64,000 bases of DNA, from assembly GCA_027625915.1 (NCBI GenBank), contig JANTQA010000026.1:7006001-7070000 (forward strand). The letters run 5' to 3'. A model generated the notes under the pieces. It was not told where the DNA came from. It saw nothing but the letters and a program-made list of their open reading frames with translations, and ran no database searches. The stretch is from Anaeramoeba flamelloides (lineage: Eukaryota > Metamonada > Anaeramoebidae). Position 1 is the stretch's first letter, and each line of letters starts with the position of its first letter. Of this stretch, positions 35,001 through 47,800 are shown piece by piece. A program made the position numbers and the translations under genes.

Positions 35001-38000
35001 GTTCGTCTCGTTCATGAATTTTCTAAAAAGTTTTTTTTTTGATAAAATATTGTTTTTTTGAAAAAAAATTGAAAAAGTGTAATTTATTATACTGAGGATT
35101 TAGGTTTTTTTTTTTTTTTTTGAAAATAAGAATTATTTATTGTTTGAAAATCTATGATTTTAAATACAAAACTAAAATTTCATAAAAACGAGTATATATA
35201 TATATAAGTGATTATTTAAATAAAAATATAAGTTAATTTTTTTTTTCTCTTTAATTAAAAAATTAAAACTGATTTAAAAAAATAGAATTTTCAAAAAAAT
35301 AGAACACACGTCATGCTATTGAAGAAATTAATATTTCGAAAAAAAAAAAAAACCAAAAAAATGTCTCGCCTATCTGATAATTTTGGATGGCAAAAAATGG
35401 TTTTCAATCATAAAATTTTGAAAAAAAAACAAAAATTTCAACAATTTCTCTGAGCAGATCATTCTTTAAATTCAACAAACATAAAGTTAAACATCAAAGT
35501 AATCTGAATTAAATCTCAAATTTGGATAGTACTAAAATAAATTTCAAAAAATTATTCAATTTTCCAATTATGAGAAGAATTAAACACATATGCTAACCAA
35601 TGATAAAAAAAATCTCAAAAAGTGTATTTATCCTACATTAGTCGGCAAAAATTTGAAAATTCAATGAATCAAAATTTCATTTTAATTGTTTTTCAATATT
35701 CATAAATTGTGCAATTTCTTGGACTTTTTTTTTTCATAAATTTTCCCTAATTCAAGTTATTATAATTTCGCAGTTTTTTTTGTTTTGCTCTCTCCAAAAT
35801 TTTTAACAAACCCTTGATTTATTTGTATTGATAATTATTTATTTATTATTTTGTGAGTATTCTAATTTATAAACAAGTGACAAACATTTCAATATAGTGA
35901 ATGACTCTAATTTGGTAAATCTTCTTGATTTGAATTTTACAGTCAATATTTTTTTTCACAAATCGAATTTTGGTGTGTTAAAAATTTTGAATTGGATTTA
36001 TTATTATCATAGGAAAGACAGACCGATAAAAAATGATCAATATTTTCTATTATTTCCTTTTTTTCATATTTTTAACATAAAGGACAAAATTTATTTGCAT
36101 TTTTTTTTATTATGTCATAATATCTATTTAAATGATTAGTAAACGTTCTAAATGTTAAAATTATTGAACTTGAAGGATAAATTAAATATTTTTGGGTTGT
36201 AAATAAAGAATTTATAAGAAATTGCATTTTTTATCAATTGTTTCAACAAAATAAACTCAATAATGGAGTAAAAATAACTTCTTTCAAAGCACTCATTATA
36301 AGTCAACTTTATAATGGTCTCGAAATATTTGATTCGACACAAATTGATTTTGAAAGAATTGATTGATTTATCAATAAATCAGTTACAAATTTTTTTACAA
36401 AATAATATTTACTCACCACGATTAATTTATAAAACTAAAGCAAAAATTGATCTTTCCAGATTAAAAATATACCAAAGAAAATATAAATTGATAGAAAAAT
36501 TAGAAATCATATAATTTAAAAAAATTAAAAACGGTTTCAATTTTCGAACACTTGAAAATGAAAATATTAATTGGTATACTGTGGAATTAAAATTATTAGA
36601 TTTAGAATTAAAAATTTTAGACAAAACTTTTTTATATTAAATAGTTCTGGGTGGAAAAGTCAAGAATATTTAAAAATTATGAGATATAATAATAATATCA
36701 ATAAATAGTCTGCCTTCAAGAGCTGTAGAGTTTCGTGGAGTGCCATAGAGTGCCTAGATTTTTTGAATTCATAAGAATAGAGAAAAATCTTTGATTTTAC
36801 AAAATTCTTTTTAAATCCTGGGAAACGTAACGTTAAGTTTCGTCAAGTGCCTATCTTTTCCAGAATTTAAAAGAATAGAGTAAAATTTTCTGTATATTTT
36901 ACTTTATTGTTTTAAATTCTGGAAAACCTAACGGTGTTTTTTTTTTAATTGGAGAAATAAACAGAAAATGAATAAATTTCCTGTTTATTTCTCAAATTAA
37001 AAAAAACTTAAAGATGTACGATCAATGAAAAAAATCGAAAATCTTGATATCTGAATTTGATAAAAATATTAAAAAAATTATTAATTTCTCAGATATTATT
37101 AATAAAAAGAATTCATCATTTATATTATAATTATTAAGTGATAATAATAATTTTTTTATTTTTTAATAAAATTTCAAAATAAAAAGTTTAGGAATTCGGA
37201 AAGTGTCGTAGAGTACCTAGTTTTTTTTTAATTCAAAAGAATAGAGAAAAATCTTTGATTTTACAAAATTCTTTTTAAATCCTGGGAAACGTAACGTTAA
37301 GTGTCGTCAAGTGCCTATCTTTTCCAGAATTTAAAACAATGAAGTAAAATATACAGAAAATTTTACTCCAATTCTTAAAAATTCTGGAAAATCTAAATGA
37401 GGTTTTTTTAATCCTTTTTTTTTGTTTAAAAAATCTATTGAATATAGAATCGATACAAAAATTAAAAAAAAACCAACGACACACAGGAGAAAAGTAATTT
37501 TCTCTCTTCAAAAATAAATAAATAAAAATTGCCATTTTTAACCACTATTAAAATGAATACGAAGTTGTAGATCGATCAGCTAAGAACCAAAATAAAAGTT
37601 GTCACACTCAATACAAGATAATCTTTTCTCCGTTTCAGGGATTGTAAACCTTAAAGTGTATCTATTTTTTTGAGAAAAATTTTCCAATTCGATCCTTTCA
37701 TTTTTTGAATTTCTTTTTTAATAATAGAACTTTAAGAAACCAATACCATATTTACTTCTTGTTTATTGCCGGTTTCTTTGGTCGATTAATTTCAATATCT
37801 TATTGAAAAAAGAAACACGGCTTTTGATTTAAACATGGGTTTACCAAGTTGGAATGGGTTCTTTTAACAATAGAAGACTGAAATTTATGTATCTATTGAT
37901 TTGTAGGTACTTTTTTAGATTCTGAATTGATTTACTGATATTTGAAATTCAAATGGGATAAAACAACAACTATGATCTTTTTTCAATTCTGAAATCTGAC

Positions 38001-38836
38001 TTTCATTTAGGATTTCTTTGTTCACCCAAAATATGTGCAACAAAAAAGGTATAACTAAAATAAATAGAGTTCACAGAATAACAAAGTCTCCTTGGAAATT
38101 CTATTTGAAAATAAAAAAGAAAAAATGGAAAATTAATCCACAATTTTTTCCCATTTATTATTCAAATACTATATACCTGAATGAGAATAATCTGATAACC
38201 TAACATAGATGAGAAGAACTTAAATCATTGTTTTTTTTTTATTCGGGTGTATACAGATTTGGTTTGCATTCCGATCTAAATATCTAAGGGATGAAGAAAT
38301 TGTGAATTCAGCGTACACTTTAAATAATTGAAAAGTGGTTGCAAAAAACCACCAAAAGCAATTTGTTTTTTTTTGATTGACAAATAGACTAATCTAAGAC
38401 AGATCTCTGAATTTTGGTTGAATAACGTTGAGGTTTTTTTCCAAAATTTGCTTGCAACAAATCAATAAAAAAAAAATAAGGTTTGCTGAGCAAAAGTAAA
38501 AAACAAGGAAAATAAAAAGTTTTGTTTTTCACAAAAAGATCCTTTTCTTTTTTTTTTTTTCTGTTTTTTGAAAGATAAACAAAAATTGAGATTTGTTTGT
38601 TTGTTTGTTTGGAATTAGTGAAACATTTCAAAGATTGGCAAAAAAAAAAACAATAAAAAAAAAGAAATTATGGTTTTTTATGAATTTACTTCTTTAACAG
38701 AACGAATTTGCGTTCTAATTCCTCTTCGAAGACGATCAAAGTCAGTCTCTGTTTCATCATTTGCTTCATCATTTAAAATTTTTCTTTCTCCAGTTAGTTC
38801 TTGGATACGTTCCACCCTTGTAAGTAAACCTTGCAT
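31558..38836 (-). CDS. Qc-SNARE, SYP7/syntaxin-8-like (three exons, 294 aa)
   Basis: Exons are 38836-38690, 35022-34486 and 31758-31558 (147+537+201 bp = 295 codons with TAA); both introns are phase 0, and both donors read GAA|GTAAATT. The N-terminus MQGLLTRVERIQEL resembles the ILTRVDSI start of plant SYP7 proteins. A charged coiled-coil region follows, then the SNARE motif INEDLDEIYDGVVELKEMGQ + TMGE joined to TLDNQNEMLVTIEEKMDNVQ; the join reproduces the syntaxin-8 pattern MGQEIGNELDEQNEII with a Gln at the central layer (LDNQ), which makes it a Q-SNARE. A single C-terminal membrane anchor (about residues 273-290) ends the protein. Such proteins supply one helix of the four-helix fusion complex at ER, Golgi or endosomal membranes; which one cannot be said. 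About 93% of the gene's span is intron excluded from the 885-bp message minus small exons. Confidence 0.85.
31759..34485 (-). other. Long intron 2 (2727 bp) of the SNARE gene
   Basis: It interrupts the SNARE helix exactly between Glu and Thr of TMGE|TLDNQ. It contains a family F repeat (32060-32270), TA runs (about 32033-32058), a CT run (about 32769-32788) and AT-rich filler. No nested gene was recognised. Confidence 0.75.
32060..32270. repeat. Dispersed repeat family F, copy 3
   Basis: It aligns with copies 1 and 2 through TAACTCTTATTTATTTTTTT, AATAGATCACTTATTTGCAC, AGAAAAATGAGTTATCATTT, TTTTCAGTAAAAACATCTGA and TTTGGATTTTTGGGA. It lies directly right of a TA microsatellite inside the SNARE intron. 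Confidence 0.65.
36715..37400. repeat. Family E foldback units in two direct copies
   Basis: Two direct copies (about 36715-36927 and 37195-37400) are nearly identical over more than 100 bp, including CTTTGATTTTACAAAATTCT, TCCTGGGAAACGTAACGTTA and CGTCAAGTGCCTATCTTTTC. Each contains two hairpin units with arms like TTTCCAGAATTTAAAAGAAT opposed to ATTCTTTTAAATTCTGGAAA. Each unit is led by a GTCGT(C/A)AAGTGCC-like motif. A single unit lies at 12430-12640. About 270 bp with another hairpin separates the copies. Confidence 0.75.
36939..37006. repeat. 68-bp hairpin with 26-bp arms
   Basis: The left arm, eight T then AATTGGAGAAATAAACAG (36939-36964), pairs with the right arm CTGTTTATTTCTCAAATT plus eight A (36981-37006), with one mismatch in 26 and a 16-base loop. 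It lies between the two family E copies in the SNARE intron, so it is transcribed with the gene. Confidence 0.8.
37655..37830 (+). repeat. Partial family B element
   Basis: The sequence matches 17960-18130 in the same orientation: TTTTTTTGAGA, CCAATT(C/T)GATCCT, AATAGAACTTTAAGAAACCA, GGTTTCTTTG and AACACGGCTTTT. Only the right-hand part is recognisable; neither terminal repeat is intact. Confidence 0.6.
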
Positions 38837-41800
38837 TTGAATTTTGAAGATTGAGGAAAAAATGGAAAAATAATGTTTTTAGTCAATTTTTTTCTGAGAT
38901 AACTCTTATGATTGAGAATCAGTGTTACGTTATATGGCAAAGTTGAGGGTATTTTCTGAAAACCTAGAAAAATACATACTCGAAACTTTTAATCTGGTTA
39001 AATGAAAATATTTGATTAAAAATGCATTATCTTTAAAAAAAGAAAAAAATTGTTTATTTTTCCACGAAAGTGCTTTTTTAGCACACTATATGATCGAGCA
39101 TAAAGATAAAAATACTGAAAAATAAATGATAAAAAAATCTAAAAAGTAACCTAAAATAATTACCATTCGAACCTTAATCTGTTTTTTTTTCTGCTCGAAT
39201 AAAAATCTGTAAAAAAAATTATTGGATTAAGGGATTAGCTCCAACCAAGGAGAAGCCTAGGATCAAAGTGTGTTGTTATTATGCTAACCGAATAAGTGTT
39301 ACATGGTTCAAATGTGTTTACAAAATCAATTAGTCGAGTAATAATATTTCTTGATCTCTTCAATTAAAAATGATCTTTATATTAGTAAAAAAACCCAATA
39401 ATTTTACAAAACAATCTGCCTTTGTCCACAAATTTAAAGGCCGAATTATCAATATTCAGACTCCAAAATTACAAAATATCTTTCTTAAAATCATTACAAA
39501 ATGTAGATTAGTTACTAAAAAATTCGTTTTAGTTTAAGTATTAAATAATTAACGAATAGACTCTTTTGACAATTTTTTTGTAGAATTATGGAAATATATT
39601 GTTGTTATAATTATTTAAATCAAAAGTAAACTAAATTAATCAGTCTTTGGGCTTTTATGTTGATATTTATTAGGTTATTCTTTGAAATTAGAAAAATATA
39701 AAAAATAGTTACCTTTGGAGTTCTAAATATAACTTTTTAAATACAGGAATACTATTATTTTGAGTTTCTATTGTAAGATTGGGAAAAGCATTCAAATAAA
39801 AAAAAATTTCAAAAAGAAAAATTTTTAATAGTGAACATTAGTAAAAAATTTAATAATTTATTGTTCAATAATTTTTATAATACATTTTTTTAAATAGTTA
39901 CAGAAACTATTTAAGTCAGGGTGCACTTATCATCATTTACACCCAATTTCAATATACTTTGATAATTGAGAAATCTATGATAGCAATAATCCATGTATTC
40001 AATAATTGTTCTTTAAAAAACACTTTTTTTTGTGCATCTAATTTATTCATTAGAGGGAGAGTTGTAAGTGGACAGAATATATTGTTCTAAACTTATTTTT
40101 GAATTATCTTGAAAATCAAGAAATAGGATTGAATTATCACGAGAATCTTGAACATAATAAAATGATAAACTATTATCATTGAAATTTCATAAGAAAAATT
40201 TTCTGATGGTCAAATTAATCTACAGTACTCGTTAAAAAAAATCATAAGATCAATATTTTTATACACAATTTAACAATTGAAAATTGTTTCAATTAATTTA
40301 CTTCGAACATTTTCTTCAGTTTTCATTTTCTCAAAAAAAAATACATATTATACCTAAAAGATTAAAATCAATATTTATATCATTTCGAAAGCACACTCGA
40401 TCTTATTGAACATGGATATCATTTAAAATTCTTTTTTATTTGGGTATATAAATTAGTAAAAACCCTTACTAACACTTTACAGGTAAATTCCTTAAAGTGA
40501 AAGAATATTTTTTGCTATTGAAAAAAATATTTTTTTTGCAATTTTTAGAAATGAATAAGACCAATCAATTATTAAACCAACAACCTATAATATAAGAAAT
40601 ATTTTCAAAATTCAACAAGAAAAAACAATTGATATTTTTCGAAAAAAATGCTAAAGAGATAGCAAAATTACCAATTGGGATTTTTAGAATATATTATTTT
40701 TTCTTTAAGGTAACTCATTCCGTTTTGTAGTGCCACTCCTTGAGATCTATTTTTTGAGATCTTTATGGTTTTTTTTTTCATTTTTTTCATTTTTTAAATG
40801 AGTTATTCATAGTGAAAGAAATTTTCAAAATCGGTACTTTGTCAAATTTAGAGTGTTAGAAAATAACTCTACAATTGGATTAAATTGAATTAATTTGATT
40901 TTATACTGAAAAAAACAACAATTATATCAAATTGAAGAAATTTATGTCTTTGGAATAGAAAATACGAAAAGATTAATTGTTTATCAAAATTTTAATTTTT
41001 TTCAAATTGAGAAACCTTAAAACATTTTATTAGTAATGGAATTTTTTATCTTGGGAGATCCTTTCTCTCAAATTAACTTTTTTTGTTTTTTGTATTTTGT
41101 CTTTTGTAATTTTTTTTTGCTTTTTTTTGATAATTTCATTTTTCAAATTTAAGATCCTTTGAAATTTTTTTTTTTTTTAAATTTTTGCCAATGTGATTTA
41201 TGTGTAATTTTTTGAACTAAAAGTAGTTCAATTTCACAATATCAATTTTAGTCCAAAGAAGTTCCTTGAGTATGGAGCAAATTCACTATAAGAGAGAAGA
41301 CTCTTCATAGAAATAATTTTTTTTTTTAGAATCTCCACTTGAAAAAACAATTTTTTTTCTAATACATTTCATGTTGGACTTATTACAGCTAAAATTTAAT
41401 AATTAATATCAAATTGCTTCGAAATTGTAAAAAAAAAAAAAAAAAGTATTTGATTTGGAATTGAATCACGAAAGGAAAAAAAAAAATTAAATCTATAAAA
41501 ACATAAAATATTTTTAAATTAATTTGTTTTATTAATTAATATTTCTTGCTTTAAAAAAAAAAAAAATACTGGTACATTTAAAAAAAAATGTAAAAGTTTA
41601 TTTTTCACCTGATTTATTAAATCTACTTGCTTCGAGCAATCTGTCAATTTAAATAAAAGAATGATTAGATCTCAGAAAATGAGGAAAAAAAAACTTGTTT
41701 AAAAAAATATAAATAATGGGATTGTTAATCGTATTTTCATAAATCAGTAAGGAAAATAGAAAAGAAAAACAAGTGTTGATTTTTTTTGTCGAAAATTACT

Positions 41801-41880
41801 TTCAAACAATAAAAAATAAAATAAAAAAAAAAAAGTGATGAATAACAATAAATAAAGAGACAAAAATGAATTAAATGACA
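38837..41880. other. Intergenic region with several exon-like islands
   Basis: About 3 kb separate the SNARE start from the end of the giant fusion gene, both on the minus strand. It includes a family H repeat (39425-39710). Four minus-strand islands bounded by good splice signals (about 41645-41614, 40742-40672, 40335-40305 and 39206-39164) look like small exons but do not join into one frame; see findings. Otherwise AT-rich. Confidence 0.4.
39425..39710. repeat. Dispersed repeat family H, copy 2
   Basis: Diverged partner of 4606-4880 in the same orientation, sharing TCCACAAATTTAAAGGC, TCAATATTCAGAC, TTGACAA and GGGCTTTTATGTTGATATTT at equal spacing. Confidence 0.6.
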
Positions 41881-44800
41881 CTAATCGTTTCCCAAAATAT
41901 CCAAATCAATTTCTGAAGTCGAAGATCCATGCTTTTTGCCATCGCTTTTTGTGAATTTATCCAATAATTCGTCAACTGAAGATTCTGTATCAGAGTTCGA
42001 GTCAGTGGAAGAGTTAGATTCTTTCTGATTTGAAATTTTTTTCTGAACATTGCCTTTGGAATTATTTGCATCTTCCTCTTGTGATTCCTTTGCACTTAAA
42101 TTAAAAAAATCATCTGGTGTGAGTTCATCGCTGCTTTGGTTGCTGTCTGAATCTATACTACTGCTATTCTCTGAATCTGAAGAACCTTTGGGATTTTTTA
42201 ACCAAATGGGCACATCTGATTGGTATCCCTTTTCTATTAATTTTTTCACCTTTTTCGCCTTATGGGAGAAATAATTGAGCGTCTCGACATATTTGATAAG
42301 AGACATAAAAAACCCGATCAAGCCAAATAAAAACAAAATTGAGGAAGAAATGTATAAAGGTATCAAAGCTGTAGTGAGTTCAATTTGGTTTTCGTCATGG
42401 GAGCTTACAAATTTGGTCAATAAAAATTCTGAGAGCCCCTTTGGGAGGATGAACAAAATGAAAATGGAAAAGTAAATTAATAGGGGCTTTGATTTTTGCT
42501 TATTGGGTATCAGCCATAGGAAAATGGATAATAAAAGGAATATCAAATCATAAATCAATAAAGGCAAAACGATGTAAATCCATTGCCAATCGATTATGTT
42601 GTCTAATTTCAAAGAAAGCAAAAGAAAGAAGCACAATAAGGAGCCGAAAAAGAAGAAAACGTTTACTAACAAAGCCAAATAAATAAAAATTTTGGGGTTT
42701 GCAGATCTGTTTTCTCTGAGCAATCCATTGATGTCAAAGGGGACATTTAAAAACTCTTTATAAATAATCATTATACCAGATGTTAAGAAGATTAGAATTG
42801 AAAGAGCGATAAACCCAGAGAATGCCGTCAAATATCTGGCTTTGATAACCTTGCACAGAGCTAAATTCAGGATGATTAAGGGAAGCATGACCACAATGAC
42901 AATGAGGCATAGCATCAGGCCTCTTTGCAAAATAAAAAACTTGCGGATTGAAAGCATGCGTATGAATATTAAAACCAAACCAATAAAGATGAAGATCCAG
43001 ATGGGCAAGAAGATGAAGAAGATTTTAATTGAAGTGACATCGTCGACATCGGATCGCACTTGGATCAGGCTATTGATGATGATCACCGTGGGCAAGCAGC
43101 TTAGTAATATAAGGCTGGCGAACAGACTGGGCGCGACTCCCCTAATGTCGTGCTGATGGCTCTTGGCTAATTTGCTCATTAAATTTTGTTCGTGCTTCAG
43201 CTGCAGTTCCCTTTTCCTGAGTGTTTCAATTTTTGATGAATAATTAACCTTTTCATAATTAAATAGCCTTTGGCGGATGAGTGTCAGCGGTATGCTAAAT
43301 AGCACAATGAGCAATGCAACTACGAGAATGAAAATTTTCGTGTTGGTTGAAAAGATGTCGAGATTCCTGTTCAGGAATAGTGACAGTGGGATGTACACGA
43401 TGCATTCAATAATGTTAATTAAAAAATAAAACTTGGGAATTTCATTTTCGTTAATGAAATCTATTTCAGCCGGGACGGTTTCAACAACAAGCTCTTGGAT
43501 GGACTGGACAAAATTCACAATAAGCGGGGAGTTGTTCGAGTGCAAAGCCCGTTTCAGAATGAATCTCAAAAAGATGCCGATTAAAAACGGGATGAGGAAA
43601 TACAACTTGAGGCATGCGAGCAGGGAGATGAGCGCCCAAAACCTGGAACTGACGACAAAGATCCTCTCCAGAACCAGTATCATGATCAATTTCTTTGACA
43701 TTTTTTCCTTGATGGTCGCCTGCATGATGGAGAAAATGGAAAAGATGATCGAGACGCTCAGGGAAAACTCCACAAGGTGCACATCGGCAATCGTGTTGTA
43801 TGACGTGATGAGGATGTATGACTGCAGAAAGGTCTGCGGCAACGACTCGAAGGTCGTTTCATACAGCGCCAGCGCGTCGATGTTATCGATCCTTTTGCTT
43901 TTCTGGTGCCCGCTTTCGCGGAAATAGCTAATGATTTCAAACATAATCGTGCATTGCAAATTGCCGATCAAAAAATACTTCCACTTGGTCCCGATGTTCC
44001 GCTTCGCCGACGAGATAAACGAAATTAGGATCGTGGAAATGATGAAAATACACAGACTGAGTGTCGCGAAGGGGATTTCGCCATTGGAATAATAATTGAT
44101 GATCAAGACAATATCTGTCACGATGTCCACCAAATTGAAAAGAAATTTGAAAACTAAGGACATCACTTTTATGTTGATACTGTTTTCCACTAATTTTTCG
44201 TTTTTATTCAGATCGATTTGCTTGTTTTCCACTTGCAATTGCAACTTTTTCAATTCCTGCTCATAATCCAAGACCGTTTTTTTTTTTTTTTTTTTTGCAA
44301 TGTTCATGTTGTCCTCTTCCTTTTTCAAATCCTTGGCATTGCTTTCTTCTTGATCGTTTTCTTCATTTTCATTATTATTACCCTTATCGTTAACATTGCT
44401 ATTTAAATTCTCCATTTTATCCGTATATTCGCCCATTAATTCGTGGAACCATTCTGGTTGCGCCTTCAGCCAATTTTTTAGAGTATTGATTTCCCTTTGG
44501 CCTTTTGGTTCTCCATTTTTGCTTGAAGTTTGCTCGAGTTCGTTTTGCTCTTTGTTAATAATACGCCGCTGCTTTTGCCCCTGCTCTGATCCCATTTCAA
44601 AGAGCTCGTTTGCCCTTTTTTGATAGAACGTTGCCTTTTTGAAATTAATTTTTTCATAGTAAATCATACTTAATTTCGTTAAGCAGGGGATATAATTCGG
44701 GTTAATGGTATAACTTGTTTGATAATCAGTAAATGACTGGTCAAATTTGGAAAAATTTTCGTAGCATAGCGCTCTTAAATAATAGAAGATATAATTGTTT

Positions 44801-47800
44801 TCATTTTCTTTTAAAATTGCCTGTGTGAAATATAAGATCGCCTTATCATATCGTTCCTGTTTCATATAGCACTTCCCGATTTGCTTCGAGCAGATTATAA
44901 ATAAATTTTCTTCATTATTTTCATAGACTATTATGGGCTTTATAATATTCATATTAATTAATTTTTCAAGGTTATGATAGACATTGATCGAATCTTCAAA
45001 TCGATTCAATTTGCGATAAGCCTTCCCAATAATGATTTGGGCATAGATATCTCGTGGGTTTTTTTCAAATACCTTTTTACACTCCTTGACCACTTTATCA
45101 TATTCTTTATTTTCATAGAGCCCGTTAATAAGGAATATTTGTGGGCTGTCTTCGATTCTAATAATGTCTTCGTTCACCTTGGTTCTAGTGACCATTTTCA
45201 TTATATTGCTTTTAAAATTTGTTTTCTTCTGTTCGTTATTATTGATCACCAATTTTGTTGCGGGCCCGCTTAATGGCAACTTGCCTTGTGTTTTCCCGTT
45301 TGGGTCATTTTCTTTAATTGTCACGGGGTTGAAAACTGTTTTTTTATTGAAATCCAATAACTTATAAACACTTTGCTTCATTAAAAACGTCTTTGTATTG
45401 TTGTCCTTGTTTTTATCACCGTTTCTGTCTTGCTGCTCTTGCTCTTTCTTTTTCTTTTTCAATTCAATTAGTTTTTTAATCCCCCATATTGAATCGGGTT
45501 TGATTTTTAAAGAGATTTGACAGTTTTTTATTGCTGAACTATACTCCTCCATGTATTCGTAACTCTCTGTAAATAATTTAAAGCATTCAAAGTTTATTGT
45601 CTTTTTTTCTTGGTATTTGAATAAATATTTAAATATCTTTTCAGTTTCCTTAGAATCCTTATGAGTGTTTTTTTGAGCTTTAATTTTACCCAAATAGCAT
45701 TTACTGGCCCATAAATTTAATTCATTGTCAATATAAAAATAGTTTTTAATTTTTTTAAACCAATTTAATGATTCTTCCCATTGCTTTAATGAACAATATA
45801 TAAATCCTAATTGTTTGATAATTAAAATTTCTGATTTTGAGTAATCTTGAAAACTTTTTTGATTTATTTTTTTATTTATTAATTTAATTTGCTTATCATT
45901 GTTTTTATTTTCATTATTAGAACTATCGCTATCACTATTGCTATTGCTATTGCTATTGCTATCAGTATCGCCTTTAATATCTTGATCACTACTACTGTTT
46001 TTTTCTTTCTCTTTCTCTTTTTCTTTTTCTTCTTCTAATTCAATATCGTCAGTGTCCGTGGAATCTTTAGATATTTGTTTCTTTAATTCATCTTCCTCTT
46101 CCTCTTCCTCTTCCTCTTCCACTTCCACTTCCTTTCCATCTTCCTCTTCGCTATTTATTTTCTTTTTTTCTTTCTTTTCTTTCTTTTCTTCTTTTTCCTT
46201 TTCGTTATAATTTGTGAATAACTTTAACCAAAAATCTTTAGCTAAATTTAAAATTTCGGTTTCTTTTAAATAAATGTGAGGTATCTCGTTTATCCAGGGA
46301 ACGATCATTATGGAATCAATTACATTTATATTAAATCCCTTTTTATACCATTTAATTGCCTTTTCAAAAAGGTTTTGATTTTGATAAGTTGATCCGATAT
46401 AAATCATAGCCCACCAGTTATTATTATCCAAATCAATTATTTGCTTGCAAAGTTGTCTAACTTTATCATATTCATTATATTTGTATAATCCCTGTATCTG
46501 GTATTGCATTTTGATAATTTTGTTTTTTTGTTTCAGAATTTGTTTAGTTCTTCTTTCCTTTTCAAGTTCAATTTTTTGTCTGGCAAATGTTAATTTCGAG
46601 TTTGCCTTAATATGGTCTTGATCGATTTTTAAACAATTTTTGAAATTTTGCAATGCAATTGCGTAATTTTCAATTGTTAAATATACAATGCCCAATCCAT
46701 AATAGGCCTGAGAATTAATTGTGCTATTGATTTGTAATGATTTTTTATAGCATTGTATTGACTCTTCCCTGTTTTGTGTTTTAAACAAGACCTTGGCTTT
46801 TAAATTATACCCAGCAAAGGAATTTGGATTAATTTGGATCATTTCCTTACTTGCCAATAGGGCATTTTTGAGTTCGCCCAATTTAATTAAACACTGGGCC
46901 TTTCCCTTTTGGCTTTCTTCATTATGCTTATTTAATTCAATTGCACGGTTATAGCACATCAGTGCTTCCTTATATTTGGCTAACTTGATAAAATAATTAC
47001 CTTGCGATAGATGATGTGTTTCGGAATCGTTTTTATCGATTTCAATCCCCCTGATGGATTGCTTCAATTGCTTAATATATTTCTCCGCAATTAAAGTGAA
47101 TTTATCATCCTTCAGTTCAATAACCCTTTGAAATTGAATAATGGACGTTCGAATCTGCTTCGTTGTATAGTAATACCATCCGAGGATTAATGGAATAATG
47201 GAATTTTGGCTAAACTGTCTCTCAAGAAATAATTCTATAAATCCATCTAAATTTTGAATGTTGGGTTTTTTCCTTCTATCTTTATATTTGACCATCGAAA
47301 TTGTCTTTTTATCAAAATTAATTTTGATAAAGGATATTAACAAAATGTTTTTCACTTGTTTGGTCTTTAAAAAATAATTATTATCTGATGTTTTCAAATA
47401 ATAATGCTTTAATGCTAATATGAATTTTAAATTTTTTCGAAAATATGCATTATTCTGTAGGATCTTTGTGATCGTTAATTCATTGTCTTCGTTGCCTTTA
47501 TTAAAGGTCAAATTATTTGAATCATTAATGCCAATTAAAGAAAAATTCCATTTAAAATGCTCAACTAATTCCGCTTCTTTAATATTCTTGGGAGTGATAT
47601 CATTCATTTTTAAAATTTGGATAGTGTTATTATATTTTAATGCCTTAAATAGCTGGATAATGCCCAATTTACTTAAATTGTTTTCCCGAATTTCCAATTG
47701 GATTATTGCCTTATTGGTTAATATCAATTGTTCCAGCAATTTAAAGCTTTCGTCATTCAATTGCGAATTATTTATTTTCAATACTTTAATATGCTTATTG

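Larger units (their letters stand above)
35023..38689 (-). other. Long intron 1 (3667 bp) of the SNARE gene
   Basis: Bounded by GAA|GTAAATTC and CTTTTTAG|AAAATT with matching phase. It carries two pairs of family E foldback units (36715-36927 and 37195-37400), a 68-bp hairpin (36939-37006) and a partial family B element (37655-37830). Open frames around 35900-36600 and 38018-38203 are short and low in complexity, with no recognisable domain. Confidence 0.7.

Noticed and set aside
39160-39185. GGTTCGAAT on the minus strand, suggesting a tRNA T-loop
   Set aside because: The flanking bases cannot form a T stem and there is no acceptor stem or anticodon arm around it. No other tRNA-like structure was found.
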